From NCBI GenBank assembly GCA_951801675.1, contig CATONX010000013.1, positions 1 through 56,491 of the forward strand: 56,491 bases of DNA, read 5' to 3'. The translations under genes were made by a program, and so were the position numbers. The notes beneath the pieces were generated by a model that was not told where the DNA came from, did no database searches, and saw only the letters and a program-made list of their open reading frames with translations. This DNA is from an uncultured Eubacteriales bacterium (GTDB lineage: Bacteria; Bacillota; Clostridia; Oscillospirales; Acutalibacteraceae). Below, piece after piece: positions 31,918 through 39,709 of this stretch. Position 1 is the stretch's first letter; each line of letters opens with the position of its first letter.

Positions 31918-32601
31918 TCACCCCAGCATAACCGGGACTTCTTCGTGGATTTGCAGGGTGTCGGGGGTTACTAGACAGTCCATCGCCACAAGGCGCACCC
32001 CTTCCTTTTGCGCTATGCGCAGCGCGTCCCCGAAGGCCTGATGGGTGCGGTCGTTGGGCCGGAAACAGGACACCCCTTTCATCTGGATGACAAAGACCAG
32101 GTAGGCGTCGTACCCGTCTTTTCGGCAGGCGCACAGCTCCTCGATGTGCTTGACCCCGCGCTGGGTGGGCGCATCGGGGAAAAAGGCCTCGTTTCCTTCC
32201 TCCAGCGTGACCCCCTTGACCTCCAGGAAGGCCTTGCGCCCGTTTGCCTCCAAGTAAAAGTCAAACCGGGAATGGCGGTAGCGGCATTCGGGGCGAAGGG
32301 CGGTCAGGTTTTTGACCAGGCCGCCCCCTCGCAGCCATTCCTCCATCACCCGGTTGGGCGCCTGGGAGTCCATGTTAATGAGCCGCGCGCCTTTTTTCAC
32401 CGCCACTAAGTCGTATTTCGTTTTGCGGGCCGGGTTTGCGCTTTCCTCCAAGTAAACCTCCGCCCCCGGGAGCAGCAGCTCCTTGCAGCGGCCGGTATTC
32501 TTCACGTGGCAGGTTTCCACCTGCCCGCCCAGCTCCACTCGCGCCACAAACCGGTTGGGGCGCTCCAAAAACACGCCCTTTCGGATTCTCGAATAGGTCA
32601 T
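31918..32601 (-). CDS. sfsA: DNA/RNA nuclease SfsA
   Basis: 227 aa. SfsA was named for sugar fermentation stimulation; members bind DNA and have nuclease-like folds. Motifs: RFVARVELGGQVETCHVKNTGRCKELL, RYRHSRFDFYLEANGRKAFLEVKGVTLEEGNEAFFPDAPTQRGVKHIEEL and RPNDRTHQAFGDALRIAQKEGVRLVAMDC. The catalytic-type SRFDF and EVKGVT are intact. ATG 32601 has AGGAGGG just ahead; a longer frame exists but has no site. Confidence 0.93.
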   Translation of the reverse strand: MTYSRIRKGVFLERPNRFVARVELGGQVETCHVKNTGRCKELLLPGAEVYLEESANPARKTKYDLVAVKKGARLINMDSQAPNRVMEEWLRGGGLVKNLTALRPECRYRHSRFDFYLEANGRKAFLEVKGVTLEEGNEAFFPDAPTQRGVKHIEELCACRKDGYDAYLVFVIQMKGVSCFRPNDRTHQAFGDALRIAQKEGVRLVAMDCLVTPDTLQIHEEVPVMLG

Positions 32602-32710
32602 AGGCCCTCCTGACGGCTTTTTTCTTAGGATACCGCGAATGGCCAATTCTGTCAAAGGCGGATGGACTGGACCGGCCCGCCGCGCAGGGGGAAGGCCCGC
32701 TTTTCCATGC

Positions 32711-32946
32711 GGCGGGCCGCCCTATGGCCGCAGCCTTATGGACTCCGGTCCTCCCCCTCCCCTTCCTCGGGCGGCCAGCCTGCAAGCCCGGGCAGAAAGA
32801 AGCGATTGAGCCGGATGCCGAACGGATCGGACAGGCGCAGCAGGACCTTCACCCCCACACGGTGGGGCAGGGTCCCTTCTTCGATTTTCGTCAGAGTGGC
32901 TGTGGTGACTCCCATGATTTTGGCCATGCGGGTTTTAGACAGGCCC
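32711..32946. repeat. Tandem direct repeat, copy A (carries the truncated XRE copy)
   Basis: About 236 bases nearly identical to 32957-33195, separated by only 10 bases. Copy B has a 3-base extra in a C/T-rich tract; a few point changes otherwise. Copy A contains only the distal part of the XRE gene. Confidence 0.92.
32736..32946 (-). pseudogene. Truncated duplicate of the XRE regulator
   Basis: The frame reads SKTRMAKIMGVTTATLTKIEEG... to the same C-terminus GWPPEEGEGED as the full gene next to it, but lacks the first 40 or so residues, that is, the start and the first helices of the HTH. ATG at 32927 is only an internal methionine. Nearly all changes from the intact copy are silent or mild, so the duplication is recent. 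Probably not functional. Confidence 0.85.
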
Positions 32947-32956
32947 GCTCTCGTGT

Positions 32957-33195
32957 GGCGGGCCGCTCTATGGCCGCAGCCTTATGGATTCCGGTTCTCC
33001 TCCCCCTCCCCTTCCTCGGGCGGCCAGCCTGCAAGCCCGGGCAGAAAGAAGCGATTGAGCCGGATGCCGAACTGATCGGACAGGCGCAGCAGGACCTTCA
33101 CCCCCACACGGTGGGGCAGGGTCCCTTCTTCGATTTTCGTCAGGGAGGCCGTGGTGACTCCCATGATTTTGGCCATGCGGGTTTTGGACAGGCCC
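32957..33195. repeat. Tandem direct repeat, copy B (part of the intact XRE gene)
   Basis: Pairs with 32711-32946. It begins downstream of the intact XRE gene and ends inside its coding region at the GLSKTR codons. Confidence 0.92.
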
Positions 33196-33257
33196 TCCCG
33201 CTCCCGCAGATAGCGGATGTTCGCACAAAGCTGCTTGATTTCCGCGCTCTTGGACAT
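32982..33257 (-). CDS. XRE family helix-turn-helix regulator
   Basis: 91 aa. HTH: IRYLREREGLSKTRMAKIMGVTTASLTKIEEGTLPHRVGVKVLLRLSDQFGIRLNRFF, standard Cro/C1 layout. The C-terminal tail is Gly/Glu/Pro rich. Start ATG 33257 (MSKSAEIKQL), with AAAGGA and GGACGG at good distance. A perfect dyad lies within its promoter and suggests autoregulation. Divergent from another XRE gene at 33344. Its 3' part is duplicated just downstream. Confidence 0.9.
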   Translation of the reverse strand: MSKSAEIKQLCANIRYLREREGLSKTRMAKIMGVTTASLTKIEEGTLPHRVGVKVLLRLSDQFGIRLNRFFLPGLAGWPPEEGEGEENRNP

Positions 33258-33274
33258 GAGTTTTCCGTCCTTTC

Positions 33275-33297
33275 TACAAAGAAAGTTTGTAAAGTCA
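33275..33297 (-). promoter_or_regulatory. Promoter and operator of the minus-strand XRE gene
   Basis: Minus-strand -35 TTGACT (33297-33292), about 16 bp, weak -10 TAGAAA. Between them is the perfect dyad TACAAA-GAAAG-TTTGTA (33275-33291), a likely XRE binding site. Confidence 0.6.
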
Positions 33298-33343
33298 ACA
33301 CTTTCCAAAAATTTATGTTATTTTATTGAGTGAGGTGATGCAT

Positions 33344-33568
33344 GTGACGCTTGGAGAAAAAGTAAAAATGCTCAGAGAGCAGCTTGACCCTCCAAAAACA
33401 CAAACCGTTGCTGCTCAAGAGATTGGAATTTCACAACAAAAATTATCTTATATAGAATTGGGTCATTACGAACCTCCTTTACGTGACCTGATTGCACTCT
33501 GTGAATACTATAATGTATCCGCAGATTATTTGTTGGGGCTTCCCCGAGAAATGCCCTATCCAGATTGA
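33344..33568 (+). CDS. XRE family helix-turn-helix regulator (AT-rich gene)
   Basis: 74 aa, nearly all HTH: VKMLREQLDPPKTQTVAAQEIGISQQKLSYIELGHYEPPLRDLIALCEYYNVSADYLLGLP. Start chosen is GTG 33344 with GAGGTGAT in range; longer in-frame starts exist. The gene uses A/T-ending codons, unlike its GC-rich neighbours, a sign of acquisition from outside. Divergent from the other XRE gene across about 87 bases, a genetic-switch-like arrangement. Confidence 0.9.
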   Translation: MTLGEKVKMLREQLDPPKTQTVAAQEIGISQQKLSYIELGHYEPPLRDLIALCEYYNVSADYLLGLPREMPYPD

Positions 33569-33570
33569 TA

Positions 33571-33629
33571 AAAGGAACATCCGACTAGAGAGGGGAAAGC
33601 ATCCCTTTATTCTGAGTGGATGTTCCTTT
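33571..33629 (+). terminator. Terminator-like structure after the AT-rich XRE gene
   Basis: 12-bp perfect arms, 33571-33582 with 33618-33629, a 35-base loop with its own small stem, then CTTT. The rest of the gap to 33750 is AT-rich and holds nothing recognised. Confidence 0.6.
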
Positions 33630-33754
33630 CTTTATTGAATTTCGAAGATCTTCGTCCCCAGCATAGCACATTTCATTTGGCTTGCAACAATTTACATATT
33701 AAATGTGTAGGATTTTTTCGCGGCGCCTTTCTGCCGGCATTTGGGCATAGAAAA

Positions 33755-33789
33755 CGCCCGGAGCGAGAGGTTTCCCCTCGCTCCGGGCG
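33755..33789 (-). terminator. Terminator of the SUFU-DUF2185 gene
   Basis: 13-bp perfect stem, 33755-33767 with 33777-33789; on the minus strand followed by TTTT. Sixteen bases after the stop. Confidence 0.85.
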
Positions 33790-33804
33790 GGTGTTCCACT
33801 TTTT

Positions 33805-34779
33805 CTATACCAGCTCCGGCTGCCAGTCCTCATCCGGGTGCAGCTGCCCGTCCGGCCCCCGCAGAAACGCGCTGCCCACCGGCGCGTCCAAAATCGCGAT
33901 CACGTCCGGGTCGTAGTTACACAGGGTGTTCAGGCCGTATACGTCGGCGTGGCCCGGGTCGCCTAAGTATTCCTCCGTTTCGTCCCCGGAGAGAAACCGC
34001 CAGCCGCTGTCCGGCTGGTCCGGCACCGGCTCCTCCCGGTAGCAAAACCCCACCTTGCATCCGTCCACCATAATCCGGTCGCTGACGATGCAGCCCTCCT
34101 GGGAGGAAATCAGGGTCTTGATCTCTTCGGCGGGGATGGCGTAGGTCTTGGGCGGCGGCGCGCAGACGTTTTTCCGGTGAATGTCCACCACGTCCGGAAT
34201 CTCCCCGCCGAACCGGTCAATGAGCGCGTCGGCGCCGTGGCGCACCTTAAAGTCCATCTCCTCCTCGTAGAGGGGAAGCATCTGGTAAAACCGCACCGTT
34301 TCCCCGCCGGGCAGGTGGCAGACCATAGCCTCCTCTCCGAATCGGTAGGGAAGCTCCAGCAGCACGCCTGAAAACTGGGTGTTCGGCGCAAGCGGCTCCC
34401 CGTTTGGCACCGTGTGCCCCCAGCCCAGCCACGTGTCCTCATTGCCGGGCAGGCGGGCGAGGATTTTTAGCCAGCGCAGGGGCCAGTAGTCCTCTTCCTC
34501 GCTGCTGTTTAGGTCCCACTCGGGCGGCAGGCAGACGACCATTTCCGCCCGCTCGAAGCCCCGGCCTTCCAGGCCGTCGGGCAGGTGCATGTTGTGCGCG
34601 CCCATCCCCATGGTCACCAGGGTATAAAAATTGCGGGCCGGGGTGGGGGCGACAATGCCGATGTCCACCTGGATGTCCGGCGAGGCGATTTCCTGGAACA
34701 CGTTGGCGAATTCCCCAAAGTACTTTTGAATATGGGTTTCCAGGGCGTTTCGTTCTTCCTCGGTATAAAGCTCGGGCAT
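33805..34779 (-). CDS. Suppressor-of-fused-domain protein with C-terminal DUF2185 (Imm33-like)
   Basis: 324 aa. Residues 1 to about 215 are a SUFU domain: VDIGIVAPTPARNFYTLVTMGMGAHNMHLP, PEWDLNSSEEEDYWPLRWLKILARLP, HTVPNGEPLAPNTQFSGVLLELPYRFGEEA. The last 100 residues match DUF2185 (GCIVSDRIMVDGCKVGFCYREEPVPDQPDSGWRFLSGDETEEYLGDPGHADVYGLNTLCNYDP). Both families occur as immunity proteins against polymorphic toxins, so a protective role is possible; no toxin gene is in the window. AAGGAG precedes ATG 34779. Confidence 0.9.
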   Translation of the reverse strand: MPELYTEEERNALETHIQKYFGEFANVFQEIASPDIQVDIGIVAPTPARNFYTLVTMGMGAHNMHLPDGLEGRGFERAEMVVCLPPEWDLNSSEEEDYWPLRWLKILARLPGNEDTWLGWGHTVPNGEPLAPNTQFSGVLLELPYRFGEEAMVCHLPGGETVRFYQMLPLYEEEMDFKVRHGADALIDRFGGEIPDVVDIHRKNVCAPPPKTYAIPAEEIKTLISSQEGCIVSDRIMVDGCKVGFCYREEPVPDQPDSGWRFLSGDETEEYLGDPGHADVYGLNTLCNYDPDVIAILDAPVGSAFLRGPDGQLHPDEDWQPELV

Positions 34780-34851
34780 GGGCGTTCGCTCCTTCCGGCC
34801 GCTTTTGGGCGGCGTTTTCCTGGTATCATATGTATGACGGGGAACGGTTTC

Positions 34852-35370
34852 TCATTCGTGCAGCGTAAACTGCCACGAGCAGCAGCAGGAAGAATCGGTG
34901 ATCTGCGGATAACAGCTGAGCGCCTTGCAAACAATACGGTCGTCAATCACCTTGGCAAATCCGGCATATTCGATGACTCCCACCGGCTTGCAGGGGTGAA
35001 ACTCCATCTGCTTTCGTTCCCTGGCCTGCTGCACCCGGCAGGTAAGCGTGCGATAGGTCAGGGTATTGCCCTCGATGCGGATTTCGTCGCGGTTGAGGTT
35101 CGCGTAAAAGCGAAGGGACAAGGCTTTCGCCAGGCCCTCGAGCCCCGCCCGGTCGGGCAGGTGCAAAAATTCCTTGATGCGCCTGGCTTCTATTACGGTA
35201 AAGCGTTTCCACGCCTCCCCGTCGTGAAACATGGCTTCCTCCATGCCGTACTTGCGCTCGATGGACTGAAACCACACCCCGTCCATGGCGAGCCAGTTTT
35301 TCGAGTAGATCTCGATGAGTTCGATCAGTTCTTCCTTTGTAAGCGCGTTTAGAAGTTCAAAATTCTGCAT
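34852..35370 (-). CDS. DUF6125 family protein
   Basis: 172 aa soluble protein of a family common in Clostridia: LTKEELIELIEIYSKNWLAMDGVWFQSIERKYGMEEAMFHDGEAWKRFTVIEARRIKEFLHLPDRAGLEGLAKAL, then RTLTCRVQQARERKQMEFHPCKPVGVIEYAGFAKVID and a cysteine-rich end CYPQITDSSCCCSW. Cysteines and histidine suggest metal or ligand binding; no function is known. On the same strand as SUFU-DUF2185 with 72 bases between. Ribosome site is weak. Confidence 0.85.
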   Translation of the reverse strand: MQNFELLNALTKEELIELIEIYSKNWLAMDGVWFQSIERKYGMEEAMFHDGEAWKRFTVIEARRIKEFLHLPDRAGLEGLAKALSLRFYANLNRDEIRIEGNTLTYRTLTCRVQQARERKQMEFHPCKPVGVIEYAGFAKVIDDRIVCKALSCYPQITDSSCCCSWQFTLHE

Positions 35371-35449
35371 GACGCCACCTCAATTTCATTTGTACCTTCC
35401 TTTTGAGTATACCACAATTGCACCTTTCTGGGGGTGCAAAAACTTTTTC

Positions 35450-35480
35450 TTGACTCTCACGTTACGTCATACGGTATCAT
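35450..35480 (+). promoter_or_regulatory. MerR-type promoter with 19-bp spacer (TipAS regulator)
   Basis: -35 TTGACT (35450-35455), 19-bp spacer with ACGT-T-ACGT at 35459-35467, -10 TATCAT (35475-35480). The central ACGTTACGT is typical of Mta/TipA-like operators and the spacer length of MerR control. Confidence 0.88.
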
Positions 35481-35505
35481 CAAGCTTGCAAAGGAGAGAT
35501 GTCCA

Positions 35506-36252
35506 ATGAAACGCACCGTCAGCCAAGTGGCGAAGCTCACCGGAGTCAGCGTGCGCACGCTGCATTACTACGACGAAACGGGTCTGCTGCCTCCAAGCGA
35601 GGTCACCGGGGCGGGCTACCGCCTTTACGATGACGCGGCCATGGCGCGCTTGCAGCAGATTTTGTTCTTTCGGGAGCTGGGCTTTGCGCTGGGAGACATC
35701 CGCGGCATTCTTGACAACCCCTCCTTTGACCGCACCCAGGCGCTCGAGCGTCACCGGGAGCTGCTGACCCTCAAGCGGCAGCGGCTCGACGGCATTCTGC
35801 ACCTGGTGGATTCAATTTTGAAAGGAGAATGCGATATGCGTTTTGACGCGTTTGACGCTTCCTCGTTTGAGGAAGCGCGGGACCGGTATGCAAAAGAGGC
35901 AAGGGAACGCTACGGCGATACCGCCGCTTACCGGGAAAGTGAAAAAAAGGCCGCCGCCTACACGAAGGCGGACTGGGCCCGCATCCAAGGGGAGATGAAC
36001 GAGATTTTCGACGCCGTGGCCGTACAAATGGCGGCGGGCGCCGACCCGTCCGATCCGGCGGTGCAGGCCCTGGTAGCCCGCTGGCAGGCTCACATTTCGA
36101 AAAACCACTACGCCTGCACCAACGAAATCCTCGCGGGTCTCGGGCAGATGTACGTGGGGGACCCCCGTTTTGCCGAAACCTTCGAGCAGTGCGCTCCCGG
36201 CCTCGCCCGGTATTTCAGCGACGCCATCGCCGTTTATTGCCGGGAAGGGTAA
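35506..36252 (+). CDS. MerR family regulator with TipAS antibiotic-recognition domain
   Basis: 248 aa. MerR HTH at residues 1-70 (VSQVAKLTGVSVRTLHYYDETGLLPPSEVTGAGYRLYDDAAMARLQQILFFRELGF), coiled coil to about 110, then a TipAS domain (YAKEARERYGDTAAYRESEKKAAAYTKADWARIQGEMNEIFDAVAVQMAAGADPSDPAVQALVARWQAHISKNHYACTNEILAGLGQMYVGDPRF). TipAS binds thiopeptides in Streptomyces; a ligand here is not proven. No drug exporter follows. Start ATG 35506 after AAAGGAGAG. Confidence 0.93.
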   Translation: MKRTVSQVAKLTGVSVRTLHYYDETGLLPPSEVTGAGYRLYDDAAMARLQQILFFRELGFALGDIRGILDNPSFDRTQALERHRELLTLKRQRLDGILHLVDSILKGECDMRFDAFDASSFEEARDRYAKEARERYGDTAAYRESEKKAAAYTKADWARIQGEMNEIFDAVAVQMAAGADPSDPAVQALVARWQAHISKNHYACTNEILAGLGQMYVGDPRFAETFEQCAPGLARYFSDAIAVYCREG

Positions 36253-36289
36253 CCGGGCTTAAGACGCCGCCGGAAGCGGCTGACGGGAA

Positions 36290-36320
36290 AGAGCCGCTGT
36301 TCTTACCGAACAGCGGCTCT
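36290..36320 (+). terminator. Hairpin after the TipAS regulator
   Basis: 13-bp perfect stem, 36290-36302 with 36308-36320, loop TTACC. The T-tail is weak (CTTCC). Confidence 0.65.
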
Positions 36321-36386
36321 CTTCCATTGCCGGGGACAGACCGGCGGGTGTATAATCAAAAGAAAACGAAGAAAGGAGCACATTCT

Positions 36387-37100
36387 ATGTACACCATTGC
36401 TTCCCGCGTAGGGGCCAGCCAGACGGGTGCGGATGGGAACATGAAGCTCATTTCCGCTATCGACCTGATGCAGGACTGCTCCATGCTCTGGATGGAATCG
36501 GAGCCGTCCTTTGCAAACTTTCTTTCGTCAAATCACCTTGGGATGTTTCTGCTCTTTCGCCAGGCACAGGTCATCCGGCTGCCGCGGTACGGCGAACGGG
36601 TGCGTGCCGCCACCAGCATCTATCAGTGCAAGGGCTTCTACGGCTACCGTAACACGTTCCTTTACGGGGAAGACGGGGCGCCTTGTGTCAAGTCCTGGGG
36701 GATCGGCGCTTTTGTCAGCCGTGAAACCGGACGGATGGTCCGGCTTCCCAAAGAGGAGATGGAGAAGGTCGTCTTGGACCCGCAGCTTGAAATGGACTAT
36801 GGGGACAAACGCATCCTTCTGCCGCCCGAAGCGTCTACCTCTCTGCCTGCAATCCCGGTCCGGCGAAACGACATCGATCTCAACGGCCATATGAACAACG
36901 CCCGGTATCTGGAAGCGGCAATGGAGTTGCTGCCGCAGGGGCGGCCGGTTTTCGGGTTTCGCGTGGAATACAAAGCGCCCGCCAAGCTGGGGGACCTGCT
37001 TTACCCGGACCTCGTGGAAGCGGGGGACCGGGTTTCCATCACCCTGTCCAGCAAGGACGGGCAGCCGTATGCCGTGCTGGAGTTCTCCCTCGGCGCTTAA
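36387..37100 (+). CDS. Acyl-[acyl-carrier-protein] thioesterase
   Basis: Releases fatty acids from ACP, 237 aa. It is a tandem hotdog protein: first repeat MYTIASRVGASQTGADGNMKLISAIDLMQDCSMLWMES and FRQAQVIRLPRYGERVRAATSIYQCKGFYGYRNTFLY, second repeat IPVRRNDIDLNGHMNNARYLEAAMELLPQ with the active-site N-x-H-x-N and the closing RVEYKAPAKLGDLLYP. Start ATG 36387 with AAAGGAG. Convergent with the esterase gene, whose stop codon overlaps its own in TTAA. Confidence 0.9.
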   Translation: MYTIASRVGASQTGADGNMKLISAIDLMQDCSMLWMESEPSFANFLSSNHLGMFLLFRQAQVIRLPRYGERVRAATSIYQCKGFYGYRNTFLYGEDGAPCVKSWGIGAFVSRETGRMVRLPKEEMEKVVLDPQLEMDYGDKRILLPPEASTSLPAIPVRRNDIDLNGHMNNARYLEAAMELLPQGRPVFGFRVEYKAPAKLGDLLYPDLVEAGDRVSITLSSKDGQPYAVLEFSLGA

Positions 37101-37843
37101 ACGGGTTTCTGCACCCGCCCGAACCACAAAAGGGCGTCGAGAAACCGGCCTTCGATATCGGTAAAGTGACCTCCCTCGTGCTCGACGAAGAGAGGGGGAT
37201 CTTTGAGCACGGCGGTCAGGGCTGAACGCACCACACGGGTGTTTTCCGCCACCGCCGCCATACGCCCATTGCGGCTTTCCCCCTCTTTTTTGCCTAGGGA
37301 CAGGTAGACCAAAGCGTCGGTGCTTTGAGGCGGCCGACCCTGGACGAAGGGGACAAGCCCGTCGTACCACAAGGAACCGGACAGGCTGGCGATGCAGCCG
37401 AAGGTCCCGGTGACAAAAAGGGCGTAGAGAGCCAGCAGGCCGCCCAGCGAATAGCCCATCAGCCCCGTGTGCCCAGGTTCGGGATGAGTGCGAAACTGCC
37501 GGTCGATCTTCGGCTTTAGGGTATGCTCCAGGAAGGCCAGATATTGTGTCCCCCGCCCGGCAAAGGCGGGGGATTTTTTGGACAGCCCCGGCGCCGGCCA
37601 GGGAGTATATTCGTCATTGCGCTTTGCCGGCGTTACCGCCGCCCAAAGAAAGGGGGCGGCGGTTCCGTTTTCAAAGGCGCTTTCCAGCCCTTCGAGTACT
37701 TTGGGCGCAATGGTTTCGGCTTCATCCCCGTCGTTTGCGTAGAGAACGGGATAGCGCCGGTCCGGTTCCTCCTCATAGCCGGGCGGAAGATAAAGAAGGG
37801 TTTGGCGGGCGCCGGTCACAAGTCGGGTAAGCGTCCCTCTCAT
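37097..37843 (-). CDS. Alpha/beta hydrolase, esterase D-like
   Basis: 248 aa esterase-fold protein: LLYLPPGYEEEPDRRYPVLYANDGDEAET, then the nucleophile motif GLMGYSLGGLLALYAL (S of GxSxG) and a probable catalytic histidine in EHEGGHFTDIEGRFLDALLWF. Resembles IroE/Fes-like and S-formylglutathione hydrolases; substrate unknown. Start ATG 37843 overlaps the thpR stop (ATGA). Last gene of the operon HhH-ADH-ThpR-this. Confidence 0.86.
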   Translation of the reverse strand: MRGTLTRLVTGARQTLLYLPPGYEEEPDRRYPVLYANDGDEAETIAPKVLEGLESAFENGTAAPFLWAAVTPAKRNDEYTPWPAPGLSKKSPAFAGRGTQYLAFLEHTLKPKIDRQFRTHPEPGHTGLMGYSLGGLLALYALFVTGTFGCIASLSGSLWYDGLVPFVQGRPPQSTDALVYLSLGKKEGESRNGRMAAVAENTRVVRSALTAVLKDPPLFVEHEGGHFTDIEGRFLDALLWFGRVQKPV

Positions 37844-38385
37844 AAGGCGCCGCCGTCCTGCAGCCCGGTTCGATACAGACATTTATACAGCAGTCTGCCG
37901 TTGACCCGAAGCGATTGCATCAGGCTGACCGCCTGGACCTTGACGGCGGCTGGGGGGATGGTAGCCGCGAATGCCTTTTCGTCGAAGCCCGGCTGTATCA
38001 GCACCTGCCGCCCCAGCGTCAGGTGGGGCCGGTATTCCCTCGCTTCCACTGGGAAACCACGCTTTCGCAGGGAGGCACACAGAGATGCATACAGGGCGGT
38101 CAGAGTCGGGCTCTTTTCAATACCGCACCACCAAATGTCCCCGCCTTCCCGGCAAAACTTGCCCACACCCGCTAAGGTAAGGGAAAAGGCCGGCCCGGCG
38201 GCTTCCTCCATGGCGGCCTTTATCGCGTCGAGCCGGGTTTGCTCGCCCAAAAACACCAGCGTCAGGTGCAGGTTCTCCCTTCGGGTAAAGTTTCCGCTGC
38301 GGGCATTCGCCCGCAGGGTATCCATGGCGGTGCACAACTGGTTTTTCACCGCATCGTCCAGTTCAATGGCCAAAAATAGCCGCAC
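37840..38385 (-). CDS. thpR: RNA 2',3'-cyclic phosphodiesterase
   Basis: 181 aa 2H phosphoesterase: HLTLVFLGEQTRLDAI and HLTLGRQ are the two HxTx motifs that define the active site. MRLFLAIELDDAVKNQL is the usual N-terminus. It hydrolyses 2',3'-cyclic phosphates to 2'-phosphates in RNA. Coupled to the esterase gene by four bases, 18 bases after the alcohol dehydrogenase. Confidence 0.95.
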   Translation of the reverse strand: MRLFLAIELDDAVKNQLCTAMDTLRANARSGNFTRRENLHLTLVFLGEQTRLDAIKAAMEEAAGPAFSLTLAGVGKFCREGGDIWWCGIEKSPTLTALYASLCASLRKRGFPVEAREYRPHLTLGRQVLIQPGFDEKAFAATIPPAAVKVQAVSLMQSLRVNGRLLYKCLYRTGLQDGGAL

Positions 38386-38402
38386 GCTTTTTCCTCTCCT
38401 TC

Positions 38403-39455
38403 TTACCGCTCATAGGGAGCGACCGCCCATTTCAGACAGCCTCCTTCCCGGGCTTCGAACACCCGGTATCCTTCTAGAATCTCGTTGAGCGGGGCTTTGT
38501 GGGTGATGAGAAAGCCGGTGCGCAACCGCCCGGCTGCCAGCAAATCCAAAAGCCGGGCGCAATGGACCGCGTCCACTCCACCGGTCTTGAAAATAAGGTT
38601 TTTTCCGTACATACCGGGCAGGGGCAGCGTTTGGTCCTTTTCGTACATGGCCACCAGAGCCACCACCGCATTTGGCCGGGCAATCTGCCAGGCGAGCGCG
38701 AAGGTATCCGTCCCGCCCGCCGCCTCAATGACCCCGTCGGCACCCCGGCCCCCGGTCAGGGAACACACCAGGTCTTGTGCGTTTTCGGTTCGGGGATTGC
38801 AGGTTATTTGGGCAAACCCCTCTCTCTTTGCAAGGGCGAGCCTGCTTTCATCGACGTCCAACGCGATCACCCGCCCGGCTCCGAACAGCCTTGCGCACTG
38901 CATGGCGCAAAGGCCCACCGGTCCCGCGCCGATGACCGCCACCGTGTCGCCGGGGGTGATGGCGCAAAGCTCAGCTCCAAAATAGCCGCTGGAAAGGATG
39001 TCCCCCACAAAAAGAGCGTTCTCGTCGGATACCGCGTCCGGGATTTTCGTCAGGCCCTGCTTTGCATAGGGAACCCGGACGTACTCTGCCTGGCAGCCGT
39101 CAATCCGGCAGCCCAGCTCCCAGCCGCCTTTCTCGCAGTTGTTGATAAAGCCCTGCCTGCAAAACCAGCAGTCTCCACAGAAGGTGATGCAATTGGCGGC
39201 TACCCGGTCGCCGGGCTTGAGTCCGCCCGCCGCCTCTCCGGCAGCCGCCACAATTCCCACAAATTCATGACCCAGCACGATTCCCGGCTTCGCCCGGGGT
39301 ACTGCGCCGTGTACAATGTGCAGGTCGCTGGTGCAGATGGCGGACAACGTCACCTTCACGATGGCATCTCCCGCCTCCATAAGCTCGGGAACCGGCCGGT
39401 CAGTCAGGGCGAGGGCACCGTTTTCCTGCCATACCAGCGCTTTCATGGTCTTCAT
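38403..39455 (-). CDS. Zinc-dependent alcohol dehydrogenase family protein
   Basis: 350 aa medium-chain dehydrogenase. ICTSDLHI and GHEFVGIV with the catalytic zinc ligands, structural zinc cysteines in CGDCWFCRQGFINNC, NAD-binding GAGPVGLCAMQCARLFGAG with ALDVDESRLALAK. Such proteins oxidise secondary or branched alcohols or polyols; substrate unknown. Start ATG 39455 has AAGGAGAA upstream; the longer frame overlaps the HhH gene for no reason. ATGA overlap with that gene. Confidence 0.92.
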   Translation of the reverse strand: MKTMKALVWQENGALALTDRPVPELMEAGDAIVKVTLSAICTSDLHIVHGAVPRAKPGIVLGHEFVGIVAAAGEAAGGLKPGDRVAANCITFCGDCWFCRQGFINNCEKGGWELGCRIDGCQAEYVRVPYAKQGLTKIPDAVSDENALFVGDILSSGYFGAELCAITPGDTVAVIGAGPVGLCAMQCARLFGAGRVIALDVDESRLALAKREGFAQITCNPRTENAQDLVCSLTGGRGADGVIEAAGGTDTFALAWQIARPNAVVALVAMYEKDQTLPLPGMYGKNLIFKTGGVDAVHCARLLDLLAAGRLRTGFLITHKAPLNEILEGYRVFEAREGGCLKWAVAPYER

Positions 39456-39709
39456 TGCGCGTTCTCCTTCCAGTACCACCATTTGAGCTTTTGCGGATCG
39501 GGGTGCTCGGTCTCGGCAAAGTAGACGCACAACCGGTAGACGTAAAGAACGCACCGGTCCAGCTCGACGCCTCTTTGCAGGCAGCTGCGCGCGTACATTT
39601 CCTGAGGATCCTGCCCTTTTAAGGATGCGATGGTGTCGTACCCCAGCTCCAGCAGGAACCGCTCCATGGCAGGCCCCACACCAGGAATACGCTGTAGTTC
39701 GGTTTTCAT
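39452..39709 (-). CDS. Helix-hairpin-helix protein, pathogenicity-locus Cdd1-like
   Basis: 85 aa, with one HhH (LQRIPGVGPAMERFLLELGYDTIASLKGQDPQEMYARSC) and a conserved tail CVLYVYRLCVYFAETEHPDPQKLKWWYWKE. Matches the PF11731 family named after Clostridioides Cdd1; role unknown, probably nucleic-acid binding. ATG 39709 with GGAGGA upstream. It leads the operon with ADH, ThpR and esterase. Confidence 0.87.
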   Translation of the reverse strand: MKTELQRIPGVGPAMERFLLELGYDTIASLKGQDPQEMYARSCLQRGVELDRCVLYVYRLCVYFAETEHPDPQKLKWWYWKENAQ

